Shown here piece by piece: positions 52,270 to 61,600 of a stretch of 64,000 nt of DNA. Position numbers and translations under genes: made by a program. The stretch covers positions 806,001-870,000 of the forward strand of contig NZ_VAUO01000001.1 of NCBI RefSeq assembly GCF_005796105.1, given 5' to 3'. Within the stretch, counting starts at the first letter, position 1, and the number at the start of each line of letters is the position of its first letter. Below the pieces are notes generated by a model, which saw only the letters and a program-made list of their open reading frames with translations, was not told the DNA's origin and searched no databases. Source of the DNA: Pseudomonas mosselii (lineage in GTDB: Bacteria > Pseudomonadota > Gammaproteobacteria > Pseudomonadales > Pseudomonadaceae).

Positions 52270-53454
52270 ATGAGCAGCACGCAAATCTACGTCGTCAGTG
52301 CGGTACGTTCGGCCATCGGCAGCTTTGGCGGGGCCCTCAAGGACCTGCCCCTGGCCGAACTGGCCACGCAAGTCACCCGCGCCGCCATCGAACGCTCCGG
52401 GGTCGAGGCCGCACAGATCGGCCATCTGGTGATGGGCCACGTGATCCCCACCGAGCCGCGCGACGCCTACCTGGGCCGTGTGGCGGCGATGAACGCCGGC
52501 ATCCCGAAGGAAACCCCAGCTTTTAGCGTCAACCGCCTGTGCGGCTCGGGCCTGCAAGCGATCGTCTCTGCGGCCCAAGGCCTGTTGCTGGGCGACAGCG
52601 ACATCGCCCTGGCCGCTGGCGCCGAAGCGATGAGCCGCGGCCCGTACCTGCTGCCCCAGGCACGTTGGGGTGCGCGCATGGGTGACCTGCAAGGTATCGA
52701 CTACATGGTCGGCGTGCTGCAGGACCCGTTCGAGCATTTCCACATGGGCATTACCGCCGAAAACGTCGCCGCCGCCCACGGCATTACCCGACAGATGCAG
52801 GATGAACTGGCCCTGACCAGCCAGCGCCGCGCCGCCCAGGCCATTGCCGAGGGGCGTTTCGACGGGCAGATCGTGCCCATCGAAGTCAAGACGCGCAAAG
52901 GGGTCGTGCAGTTCACCGTGGACGAAAACGTGCGCACTGAGGTGACAGCAGAACAACTGGCCGGCATGAAGCCTGTGTTCAAGAAGGACGGCAGCGTCAC
53001 TGCCGGCAACGCCAGCAGCATCAATGACGGCGCCGCCGGGCTGGTACTGGCCACCGAGGATGCGGTGCGCCGCCTGGGCCTCAAACCGCTGGCGCGGCTG
53101 GTGGCCTACGCCCACGCCGGGGTGGAGCCCGCACTGATGGGGCTCGGCCCGATACCGGCCACCCAGAAGGTGCTGCAAAAGGCGCGCCTTAAGGTCGGTG
53201 ACCTGGATGTAATCGAATCCAACGAAGCCTTCGCGGCGCAGGCCTGTGCGGTATCGCGCGCGCTGGATTTCGACCCGGCGAAGGTCAATCCCAACGGTTC
53301 GGGCATCTCCCTAGGCCACCCGGTAGGCGCTACCGGGGCGATCATCGCCACCAAGGCGATTCATGAATTGCAGCGTGTGCAGGGCCGCTATGCCCTGGCT
53401 ACCATGTGCATCGGCGGCGGCCAAGGCATCGCCGTGGTCTTCGAACGGTTTTGA
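52270..53454 (+). CDS. bktB: Acetyl-CoA acetyltransferase / beta-ketothiolase
   Basis: 394-residue thiolase condensing or cleaving acyl-CoA units. Nucleophile Cys91 in FSVNRLCGSGLQA, NEAFAAQACA, His in GISLGHPVGATGA and the second Cys in MCIGGGQG. I chose the ATG at 52270, seven nt after GGAG; another ATG lies 4 codons earlier. The set AraC / thiolase / 3-hydroxyacyl-CoA dehydrogenase / TetR matches the P. putida bktB region as I remember it. Confidence 0.9.
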   Translation: MSSTQIYVVSAVRSAIGSFGGALKDLPLAELATQVTRAAIERSGVEAAQIGHLVMGHVIPTEPRDAYLGRVAAMNAGIPKETPAFSVNRLCGSGLQAIVSAAQGLLLGDSDIALAAGAEAMSRGPYLLPQARWGARMGDLQGIDYMVGVLQDPFEHFHMGITAENVAAAHGITRQMQDELALTSQRRAAQAIAEGRFDGQIVPIEVKTRKGVVQFTVDENVRTEVTAEQLAGMKPVFKKDGSVTAGNASSINDGAAGLVLATEDAVRRLGLKPLARLVAYAHAGVEPALMGLGPIPATQKVLQKARLKVGDLDVIESNEAFAAQACAVSRALDFDPAKVNPNGSGISLGHPVGATGAIIATKAIHELQRVQGRYALATMCIGGGQGIAVVFERF

Positions 53455-53464
53455 GGAGCGCAGC

Positions 53465-54313
53465 ATGAGTATCGAACAGATTGCCGTGATCGGCGCCGGC
53501 ACCATGGGCAATGGCATTGCGCAGGTGTGCGCACTGGCAGGCTACCCGGTGCTGCTGGTGGATGTCTCCGACGCCGCCCTGGAGCGCGGTGTCACCACCT
53601 TGGGCAAGAACCTCGAACGCCAGGTGAGCAAAGGCACTGTCGACGCCGACAAAGCCGCTGCGGCAAAGGCACGCATTCGCACCAGCACCGACTACACCCA
53701 ACTGGGCGGCGCACAGCTGGTGATTGAGGCGGCAACCGAGAACCTGCAACTCAAGCAGCGCATCTTGCAGCAAGTGGCAGCCAACGTCAGCGAAACGTGT
53801 GTGATCGCCACCAACACCTCGTCGTTGTCAGTGACGGCGCTCGGCGCCAGCATCGAGCACCCCGAGCGTTTTATCGGCGTGCACTTCTTCAACCCGGTAC
53901 CGATGATGGCACTGGTCGAGATCATTCGCGGCCTGCAAACCAGCGACGCCACCTACGCCAAGGCGCTGCTGGTCACCGAAAAGCTCGGCAAGACGCCGAT
54001 CAGCGCCGGTAATCGCCCAGGCTTCGTGGTCAATCGCATCCTGGTGCCGATGATCAACGAGGCGATTTTCGTGCGCCAGGAAGGCTTGGCCAGTGCCGAG
54101 GACATCGACACGGGCATGCGCCTGGGCTGCAACCAGCCGATTGGCCCACTGGCCTTGGCCGACCTGATCGGCCTGGACACCCTGCTGGCGATCATGGAAG
54201 CGTTCCACGAGGGCTTCAACGACAGCAAGTACCGGCCTGCCCCGCTGCTCAAGGAGATGGTTGCCGCCGGCTACCTCGGGCGCAAGAGCGGTCGCGGCTT
54301 CTTCAACTACTGA
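53465..54313 (+). CDS. hbd: 3-hydroxybutyryl-CoA dehydrogenase
   Basis: 282-residue NAD(P)-dependent 3-hydroxyacyl-CoA dehydrogenase. Rossmann motif GAGTMGNG at residues 10-17. The catalytic His and Glu lie in IGVHFFNPVPMMALVEII, and NRPGFVVNRILVPMINEAIF is the family block. Full length for a monofunctional enzyme. GAGGAG precedes the ATG, 10 bp after the thiolase stop. Together the two interconvert acetyl-CoA and 3-hydroxybutyryl-CoA. Confidence 0.92.
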   Translation: MSIEQIAVIGAGTMGNGIAQVCALAGYPVLLVDVSDAALERGVTTLGKNLERQVSKGTVDADKAAAAKARIRTSTDYTQLGGAQLVIEAATENLQLKQRILQQVAANVSETCVIATNTSSLSVTALGASIEHPERFIGVHFFNPVPMMALVEIIRGLQTSDATYAKALLVTEKLGKTPISAGNRPGFVVNRILVPMINEAIFVRQEGLASAEDIDTGMRLGCNQPIGPLALADLIGLDTLLAIMEAFHEGFNDSKYRPAPLLKEMVAAGYLGRKSGRGFFNY

Positions 54314-54325
54314 CGGAGACGCGCC

Positions 54326-54913
54326 ATGCCCGCGTTCGATGCCGCCCTGCGTTGTGCCCGTTTCGAAGAGCGTCGCGAGCGGGCCATGGCGCTGTTCGCC
54401 GAAAAAGGTTTCGGCCAGGTCAGCATGCGTGAACTGGCCGCCCATGTAGGCCTGGCCGCAGGCTCGCTGTACCACCACTTTCCCAGCAAGCAGGATTTGC
54501 TGTACGACTTGATCGAGGAGCTGTTCGACGCGTTGCACGCCACGCTCGATCAAGGGCGGCGCGCCAAGGCACAGGGGCAACCCGTGTTGGTCTGCCTGAT
54601 TGCCGCGCATTGGCGGCTGCACGCGCAACGGCCCTTGCTGTATCGCCTGGCGGAGCGCGATTTCTGTTGCCTGACCCCGATCCAGCAGCAGGACCTCGCG
54701 CAATTGCGCCAACGCTACGAAGACGGCCTGCTGCGCCTGGTCGCGCCAAATGCACGCCTGAGCGGTGAAGCACTGGCCGCCGCCGGCCAGGTGCTGGCCA
54801 CCCAACTCAACCAGTTACCCACCCTACTGCGTGCCCGGCGCTTGAGCGAGGCGCAAGGACTGGCGTTGATGGAAAGCCTGGTGCTAGGAGGAATCGAGCG
54901 GGCGCTGCACTGA
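54326..54913 (+). CDS. TetR-family regulator
   Basis: 195-residue TetR-type repressor. The helix-turn-helix KGFGQVSMRELAAHVGLAAG then SLYHHFPSKQDLLYDL is at about residues 28-63; the rest is a helical ligand domain. It follows the dehydrogenase gene after 12 bp, so it probably autoregulates the operon in answer to an acyl-CoA-type ligand. Ligand inferred only. Confidence 0.9.
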   Translation: MPAFDAALRCARFEERRERAMALFAEKGFGQVSMRELAAHVGLAAGSLYHHFPSKQDLLYDLIEELFDALHATLDQGRRAKAQGQPVLVCLIAAHWRLHAQRPLLYRLAERDFCCLTPIQQQDLAQLRQRYEDGLLRLVAPNARLSGEALAAAGQVLATQLNQLPTLLRARRLSEAQGLALMESLVLGGIERALH

Positions 54914-54924
54914 GCGAGCACCCG

Positions 54925-56250
54925 TCAACGAATCTGGTGCTTGTGCAGCAGCCGATAGAACGTTGGCCGGGAAATCCCCAGCACCTTGGCGGCGATGCTC
55001 ATGTTGTCGCTATGCCGGTCGAGTACGTCGCACAACGCCTGGCGCTCGGCGCGGTGCTTGTAGTCTTCGAGCGTGCCCAAGGGCTGGTCCTGTTCGTGCA
55101 AGTCTTGCAAGCCCAGGTCCTGGGCTTCAATCTGCCGCCCTTCGGCCAGAACCAAACCACGCCGAACACGGTTGGCAAGCTCACGCACATTGCCCGGCCA
55201 GTCGTGCCGCCCCATGGCGGCAAGTGCGTTGTCGCTGAACGAACGCGGGCGCCGCCCGGTCTCCAGGCTGTAGAAACGCGCGAAATGGCTGGCCAGCATC
55301 GACAAATCGCCATGTCGCTCACGCAGCGGTGCGGTCACGACCTGCAATACGTTGAGGCGGTAGTACAAGTCCTCGCGAAAACGCCCCAGGCCTATGGCCT
55401 TTTCCAAGTCGACGTGGGTCGCCGCGAGCACCCTGACATCGACCGCAATCGGCTGGCTCGCGCCGACCCGCTCGATCTGTTTCTCTTGCAGAAAACGCAG
55501 CAAGTTGGCCTGAAGCTCCAATGGCAAGTCACCGATCTCGTCGAGGAACAAGGTACCGCCATGGGCCGCCTCGATGCGCCCGACCTTGCGCTGGTGCGCG
55601 CCGGTGAACGCACCTTTTTCATGGCCGAACAATTCGGACTGGATCAGGTGCTCAGGGATCGCACCGCAGTTGATCGCGATGAACGGCTGGTCATGGCGCT
55701 GCGACAACCGATGCAGGGTGCGCGCCACCAATTCCTTGCCGGTCCCGCTCTCGCCACGGATCAATACTGGCGACTCGGTGGGTGCCAGCTTGCCCAGCAG
55801 CTTGCGCAGTTCGCGGATCGCTCGACTCTCGCCCAACAGTTCATGCTCGTGTTCATCGACCCGCACCGCACCTTGACCACGCAGGCGCGCCATACCGAAA
55901 GCACGCCCGAGGGTGATCTGTACCCGCGACACGTCGAACGGCAGGGTATGGAAGTCGAAGAACCATTCGCAGACGAAGTCGCCGACATTCTGCATGCGCA
56001 ATTCCTCGGCGCTGAGCACCGCGATCCACTCGGTCTTGCTGCGCTTGATCAGGTCCTTGACCGCATCGGGGTGGCGCAGGTGCGAGGCTTGCAAACGCAC
56101 CAAGCCGACATCGCAGGGGTGTTCAAGTGCCGCGTCGAGGGTGCAGCTGCTGACATCCCAGCCAACACTGCGCAGGACCGGAAGCAGGCGATGGCAATCC
56201 TCGCAGGGGTCGACGATGAGCAGGCGACGCTGGGATGAAGGTTCAAGCAT
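54925..56250 (-). CDS. VpsR-like sigma-54-type transcriptional activator
   Basis: 441-residue enhancer-binding protein. The N-terminal domain (1-125) looks like a receiver but lacks a clear phospho-acceptor set, as in VpsR-type regulators. The AAA+ domain (about 140-380) has Walker A GESGTGKE, the sigma-54 contact loop GAFTGA and Walker B TLFLDEIGD. The C-terminal Fis-type helix-turn-helix ends MSIAAKVLGISRPTFYRLLH. VpsR and FleQ relatives bind c-di-GMP and control exopolysaccharide genes. A link to the locus 20 kb away is inferred. AAGGAAAGG precedes the ATG. Confidence 0.88.
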   Translation of the reverse strand: MLEPSSQRRLLIVDPCEDCHRLLPVLRSVGWDVSSCTLDAALEHPCDVGLVRLQASHLRHPDAVKDLIKRSKTEWIAVLSAEELRMQNVGDFVCEWFFDFHTLPFDVSRVQITLGRAFGMARLRGQGAVRVDEHEHELLGESRAIRELRKLLGKLAPTESPVLIRGESGTGKELVARTLHRLSQRHDQPFIAINCGAIPEHLIQSELFGHEKGAFTGAHQRKVGRIEAAHGGTLFLDEIGDLPLELQANLLRFLQEKQIERVGASQPIAVDVRVLAATHVDLEKAIGLGRFREDLYYRLNVLQVVTAPLRERHGDLSMLASHFARFYSLETGRRPRSFSDNALAAMGRHDWPGNVRELANRVRRGLVLAEGRQIEAQDLGLQDLHEQDQPLGTLEDYKHRAERQALCDVLDRHSDNMSIAAKVLGISRPTFYRLLHKHQIR

Positions 56251-56583
56251 GACCTTTCCTTGGCGCCGGTTTTAGGTTTTTTTCGTATAAACAGTAAGTT
56301 GCGACGCCAAATAAACAGTAGCAATGAACTTGACGCGCCCCACTACCGTTGGTCAGTCCGTTTTATCCCAGACGCGGCCTACAGGGAATTTTCAGGCCTG
56401 ATCAGCGTCCCACTCGCGAACACCGACAACTCTGCAACATGACCGGTTAAAAAATTTTCAAAGGTGTGTGACTCCAACCCTGATCGAGAGCATCAGTACA
56501 ATTAACCCCGCGCTGCATGTGAGACAGGAACAACATCGCGGAAAGACCTTTTTCGCTGTTTGGGACCATAGAGAGACCGAACC
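56251..56583. other. Divergent regulatory region
   Basis: 333 bp between the activator and a small unknown gene, more AT-rich than the genes. It contains an inverted repeat CTGAT-N7-ATCAG (56480-56496) and A/T runs near 56450. No convincing -24/-12 (GG/GC) sigma-54 promoter was found by eye. Confidence 0.4.
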
Positions 56584-56850
56584 ATGAATGCCCCGCTGCG
56601 TGTCAACGAAGCCCTGCTGATTGCCGACCACGCCTTCGAACCGTTCCAGTGCGTTGCCTGGGACGCCCCCAACGGGACCGGTGAGCTGACCCTGGCAGTG
56701 GTCGATCGGACCAGCACCCGCATTGGCGCCAAGCAAGTCTCCTCGCGGGTCTACTCGGACCCTGCGCAGTGGGCCAGCCTGATCGAGGAAGTGCGCGCCG
56801 AACTGCGCCAGAAAGGCTACGACCTTCAGCCCTGGTCGATGCCCGCGTAA
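56584..56850 (+). CDS. Small unknown protein (88 residues)
   Basis: Not recognised. A soluble, slightly acidic protein without signal peptide or TM segment. Two parts can be seen: a beta-rich half (FEPFQCVAWDAPNGTGELTL) and a helical end (QWASLIEEVRAELRQKGYDL). GAGAGACC lies just before the ATG. It is divergent from the VpsR-like activator and could be its target or a protein partner. A weak GTGCGTGC/GCACGCAC hairpin (56865-56891) without a T-run follows. Confidence 0.75.
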   Translation: MNAPLRVNEALLIADHAFEPFQCVAWDAPNGTGELTLAVVDRTSTRIGAKQVSSRVYSDPAQWASLIEEVRAELRQKGYDLQPWSMPA

Positions 56851-56950
56851 GTGATGTTGTAATTGCAGGTGCGTGCTCGGCACGCACTTGCTGCAACTTT
56901 CAAATCGCCCAGCTGAAACTTTCTTTGTTCGCGACGTTATGTCGCAGCTA

Positions 56951-57628
56951 TTAAGTTCGCTGACATTGCGGCAACTGTTCGATGTGCTGGTATTGGGCCT
57001 GAAGTTGCTCGGCAAGTTGTCGTGCCCGCCCCAGACGCACAGCCGCAAGTTCCATATCCACCACCAACGTGCTGCACGGTAACGGTGTAGGCGCCTGCCA
57101 TCTTGCCAGGCGACCATCGGTCAGGAGCAGGCAGCGCTGCACTTCATGGGGTACCCGCTTGCCCCGCGCCAGTAACCACTGGCGCGCTTCTTCCAGCGCG
57201 GCGAACAGCGGCGTGCCTCCGCCTGCACCCAACGCCTGCAACCAGGGTTGTAACGCAGCAGACGCCTTGAGGCCGTGACGCTGCCAACGCGGCGCATCGC
57301 CACTGGCAGTGAGCAATGCCAGGCGCGCGCGCTGCCGGTAAGCCTGGTCGAACAACGCCGTCAACAGCCCCTTGGCTTGGGACAACGCCTGATGCCGACG
57401 CGTGGAAGCCGACGCATCGACGATCACCAGCCATAGCTCGGGTGCCTGGGCCTGACGCTGCTGCCAGCACAGGTCGCGACGCTGCCTAGGACGGCCCTTG
57501 AGCAAGGTAGCCAGCCAGGCGATACGGCCCTGCTCGGCCGCGCGAGCACGGCCACGCGCAGCGCCTGGCAGCTTGCCGATACGGGGCCTGGCATCCGTGG
57601 CCTGATCAGGGTGACGACGGATGCTCAG
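56951..57628 (-). CDS. chlD: Cobaltochelatase D-like part (VWA domain), probably made by -1 frameshift
   Basis: 225 codons encoding the C-terminal half of a ChlD/CobT-type chelatase medium subunit. A basic/proline linker is followed by a von Willebrand A domain with MIDAS motif DASAS (about residues 71-75), LALLTASGD and a final CLLLTDGRLARWQ. The frame lies -1 to chlI and overlaps its stop. There is no ATG, GTG or TTG near the junction; the only in-frame candidate is a CTG at 57628. The A_AAA_AAG heptamer just before the chlI stop would join the two into a product of about 556 residues. Confidence 0.8.
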   Translation of the reverse strand: MSIRRHPDQATDARPRIGKLPGAARGRARAAEQGRIAWLATLLKGRPRQRRDLCWQQRQAQAPELWLVIVDASASTRRHQALSQAKGLLTALFDQAYRQRARLALLTASGDAPRWQRHGLKASAALQPWLQALGAGGGTPLFAALEEARQWLLARGKRVPHEVQRCLLLTDGRLARWQAPTPLPCSTLVVDMELAAVRLGRARQLAEQLQAQYQHIEQLPQCQRT

Positions 57629-58620
57629 GGCTTTTTTGCCCAGTTCGGCACCTCGCGCCGCGCACCAGCATCTACCGGCTGTGGCGGTAACGCGCCCCAG
57701 TCGCCCTGCCCTTGACGTGGCTCGGCTTGTCCGGCCTGTTGTGGCGGTGCCGCCTGCGGTTGCGGGGCCTGGGCGCCACGGCGATGACGCAAGGCGAATT
57801 CGGCCACCGCGTCGATATCTTCTTCGCCGATGGCCGGTGCACCGCGCCAGGCGGCGTGAGCACGAGCGGCGCGCAGCCAGACCAGGTCGGCGCGCAAACC
57901 GTCGACGCCAGCGGCATAGCAGCGCTCGGTGATCAACGCCAGTGCTTGATCGTCCAGGGCAATCGCAGCCAAGCGCTCGCGGGCGCCATGGCAGCGCTCG
58001 CGCAACGCCCCCTGGGCCTGGGCCCATTGCGCACAGAACGCCTGTGGGTCGCTATCGAACGCCAGCCGCCGACGGATGATCTGTTGCCGTGCGTCAGGCG
58101 TTGGCAAGCCGTCGAGGGCGACATTGAGCCCGAAGCGGTCGAGTAACTGCGGGCGCAGCTCGCCTTCTTCGGGGTTCATGGTGCCGATCAACACGAAACG
58201 CGCCGAATGCCGGTGGGAGATGCCATCACGCTCGATGCGGTGGGTGCCGCTGGCGGCCACATCCAGGAGCAGGTCGACCAAGGGGTCGGGCAGCAAATTG
58301 ACTTCATCCACGTACAGCACGCCACCATCGGCATGCGCCAGCAGCCCCGGCGAGAAACGCGCCTGGCCCTGGCCCAGCGCGGCGTCCAGGTCCAGCGTGC
58401 CCACCACGCGCTCCTCGGTAGCCCCCAGCGGCAGAGTGACGAACGGTGCGTCGCCCAACAAGTCAGCCAAGCCTCGGGCCAAGGTGCTCTTGGCCATGCC
58501 GCGCGGGCCTTCGATCAGCACACCACCAATCTTCGGGTCGATGGCGGTCAGGCACAGCGCCAGTTTCAGCGGCTCGGCGCCGACAACGGCGGCCAGGGGA
58601 AATTGTACGGGTTCGCTCAT
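57625..58620 (-). CDS. chlI: Cobaltochelatase/magnesium chelatase I-like AAA subunit
   Basis: 331-residue AAA+ ATPase of the ChlI/BchI type that drives cobalt insertion by CobN in aerobic B12 synthesis. Walker A GPRGMAKSTLARGLADLL (about 37-54), Walker B GVLYVDEVNLLPDPLVDLLL and sensor GTMNPEEGELRPQLLDRFG. A Gln/Pro-rich tail (about 285-320) follows the ATPase lid, the linker that in ChlD proteins joins the AAA and VWA domains. The ATG is two nt after the cobN stop. Ends VPNWAKKP at a slippery site. Confidence 0.92.
   Translation of the reverse strand: MSEPVQFPLAAVVGAEPLKLALCLTAIDPKIGGVLIEGPRGMAKSTLARGLADLLGDAPFVTLPLGATEERVVGTLDLDAALGQGQARFSPGLLAHADGGVLYVDEVNLLPDPLVDLLLDVAASGTHRIERDGISHRHSARFVLIGTMNPEEGELRPQLLDRFGLNVALDGLPTPDARQQIIRRRLAFDSDPQAFCAQWAQAQGALRERCHGARERLAAIALDDQALALITERCYAAGVDGLRADLVWLRAARAHAAWRGAPAIGEEDIDAVAEFALRHRRGAQAPQPQAAPPQQAGQAEPRQGQGDWGALPPQPVDAGARREVPNWAKKP
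57631..57637 (-). other. Slippery heptamer A_AAA_AAG (programmed -1 frameshift site)
   Basis: In the chlI frame the codons read GCA AAA AAG CCC TGA. The heptamer A_AAA_AAG is the same as the dnaX -1 site and sits one codon before the stop. A -1 slip gives GCC CTG AGC ATC and enters the VWA frame. A Shine-Dalgarno-like GAGG lies about 13 nt upstream, as in stimulated bacterial frameshifts. Confidence 0.75.
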
Positions 58621-58622
58621 GG

Positions 58623-61600
58623 TCAGCAGTCTTCCTCGCCGTCGAGCAGCTGTTGTTCGAGGCTTTCGCGGTAATCGCCCGGATGCTGCCACAGACCACG
58701 CTGCTGGGCTTCCAGCAAACGTTCGGTGAGGTCGCGCAGGGCTTCGGGGTTGTGTTCGCGCATAAAATCACGGGTTGCCGGGTCGAGCACGTAGGCGTCG
58801 GCCAGACCTTGGTAATGATGGTCATCGATCAAGTGCGTGGTGGCATCGAAGGCGAACAGGTTGTCCACTGTCGCGGCCATTTCGAACGCCCCTTTGTAGC
58901 CATGGCGCTTGGCGCCGTCGATCCACTTGGGGTTCAGCGCACGGGCACGGATCACCCGGTTGAGTTCTTCCTTCAAGGTACGGATGCGTGGCCGGTCGGC
59001 CTGGCTGTGGTCGCCGTGGTAGCTGGCGCGAGAACTGCCAGCCAAGGTCTCGGCTGCGGCCAGCATGCCCCCCTGGAACTGGTAGTAGTCGTTGGAGTCG
59101 AGCAGGTCGTGCTCGTGGTTGTCCTGGTTCTGCAACACCGCCTGCACCTGGCTCAGGCGCTGGGCGAAGCGTTCACGCGCGGGGGTGCCTTCATCACTGG
59201 CACCGTAGGCGTAGCCGCCATGGTTGAGGTAGACCTCGGCCAGATCCTCACGTCCGTGCCACAGGCGCCCGTCGATGGCGTTCTGCACGCCTGCGCCGTA
59301 GGCGCCGGGCTTGGCGCCAAATACCCGCCAGCCGGCTTGACGGATGGCCAGCTCGGTATCCATGCCCTGATCGAGCAAGGCCTGGCGGTCAGTGCGTACC
59401 CGCGCGGCAAGCGGGTTCAGATCATCCGGCTCATCCAGCGCGGCTACCGCCTGCACGGCAGCATCGAACAAGCGAATCAGATTGCCGAAGGCATCGCGGA
59501 AGAATCCCGACACCCGCAAGGTGACGTCTACGCGCGGGCGATCCAGCAGGCTCAACGGCAAAATCTCGAAGTCATCGACCCGCTGGCTGCCAGTGGCCCA
59601 TACCGGGCGTACGCCCATCAGCGCCATGGCCTGGGCGATGTCGTCGCCACCGGTGCGCATGGTGGCAGTGCCCCATACCGACAGGCCCAACTGGCGCAGG
59701 TGGTCACCGTGGTCTTGCAGATGGCGCTCCAGAATCAGGTTGGCCGACGCCCAACCCAAGCGCCAGGCCGTGGTGGTGGGCAGGTTGCGCACATCGACCG
59801 TGTAGAAATTGCGCCCAGTCGGCAGTACGTCCAGGCGTCCACGGCTGGGGGCACCGCTGGGCCCTGCGGACACGAAACGCCCGGCCAGTGCCGCCAGCAC
59901 ACCCTCGATTTCCGCAGCGCCACAGGCATCCAGTTGCGGCGCCACCTGCTCGGCCAGCGCTTGCAAGACCTGGCGCACCGGTTCCCAGACCTCCTGCGTG
60001 GGCAGTGCCAGCGTACCGTCCAAGGTCTGTTCGATGAGCGCCAGTGCCAGTTGCTCCAGACGCTCACGGGTGTCACCGGCAGTACGCCATAGCGCTGCGT
60101 CCTGTGCTTGCAGCATCGCCGGACGCGGCCCCTCCCACGGCAGACCCAGGTCACAATCCAGTGGGTCGATGCCCAACGCCAACGCCTTGGCCAGGCTGCG
60201 GATCAGGCTGGCGTTGCCGCCCTTGCCATCGCCGCGCTCGACCCGCAACAGCGCCAGCAGCGTGTCACGGCGCAGACGGCCCTCGGGCGACTGACCGAAA
60301 ATGTGCAGCCCATCGCGGATCTGCGACTCTTTCAGGTCGCACAAGTAGGTGTCCAGGCGTGGCAGCCAGACCGCCGCGTCGTCGAGCTGGCCTTCGAGCG
60401 CAAGCTCGCGGTCGATATGGTTGGCCTTGACCAGTTCGAGGATATCGCGCTGCAACTCACGCGCGCGGCGCGGGTCGAGCAACTGCGCTTCATAGTACTC
60501 GTCGGCCAGTTGCTCCAAATGGCGCAGCGGGCCATAGGATTCGGCGCGGGTCAGCGGCGGCATCAGGTGATCGATGATCACCGCCTGGGTACGGCGCTTG
60601 GCTTGGGCGCCCTCGCCCGGATCGTTGACGATGAACGGATAGATGTTTGGCAGCGGCCCCAACAGCGCGTCCGGCCAGCATTGATTGGACAGCCCAACGC
60701 CCTTGCCCGGTAACCATTCGAGGTTGCCATGCTTGCCCACGTGAATCACCGCGTCGGCAGCGTAGCCGTTGCGCAGCCAGAAATGAAACGCGAGGTAGCC
60801 GTGCGGCGGCACCAGGTCCGGGTCGTGGTAGACCGCGCTGTGATCGACCTGATAGCCCCGTGCTGGCTGGATGCCAACGAAGGTCAGGCCGTAGCGCAGG
60901 CCCGCCACCATCATGCGCCCGGCGCGATACATCGGGTCCTGTTCAGGCGCGCCCCAGCGCTCGAGTACGGCGCGCTGGTTGGCCTCAGGCAAGGCGGCGA
61001 AGGCGACGTGGTAATCGGCCATGCTCAGGCTTTGGGCGCAGGGGCGCTGGTCGAGGTGGTCCAGGTCGTTGGTCACTCCGCCCAGCAACTGGTGGATCAG
61101 TTGCGTGCCGCTGTCCGGCAGACCGGCCACCGGATAGCCCTGGGCTTGCAGAGCGTTGAGGATGTTCAGCGCCGCGCCCGGAGTGTCCAGGCCTACGCCG
61201 TTGCCAATGCGCCCATCGCGAGTCGGGTAGTTGGCCAGCACCAGTGCCACGCGTTTTTCCTGATTGTCCAGGCGCTGTAGCACCACCCAGCGCCGGGCAA
61301 GCTCGGCGACAAAATCCATGCGTTCGGGATGCGCGCGGTAACACACGACATCCGACTGGCTGCGCTCGCTGCGCCAGGCCAGGTCCTTGAAACTCACAGG
61401 TCGGGTGATGATGCGCCCGTCCAGCTCCGGCAAGGCGATGTGCATGGCCAGGTCCCGGGCACCCAGGCCCTGCTCGCTCTGCTCCCAGGCTGGCTGGTTG
61501 TCCTGGGCACAGATTGCCTGCAACACTGGTACGTCGCGACGCAGTGGACGCAAGTTGGGCCGCTCGGGGCTGGACAAGGCGAACCCTGTGGTGTTGATCA

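Noticed and set aside
57629..58027. N-terminal extension of the VWA frame upstream of the chlI stop
   Set aside because: The extension is arginine/cysteine-rich shadow sequence under chlI. The product is better explained by frameshifting at 57631-57637.
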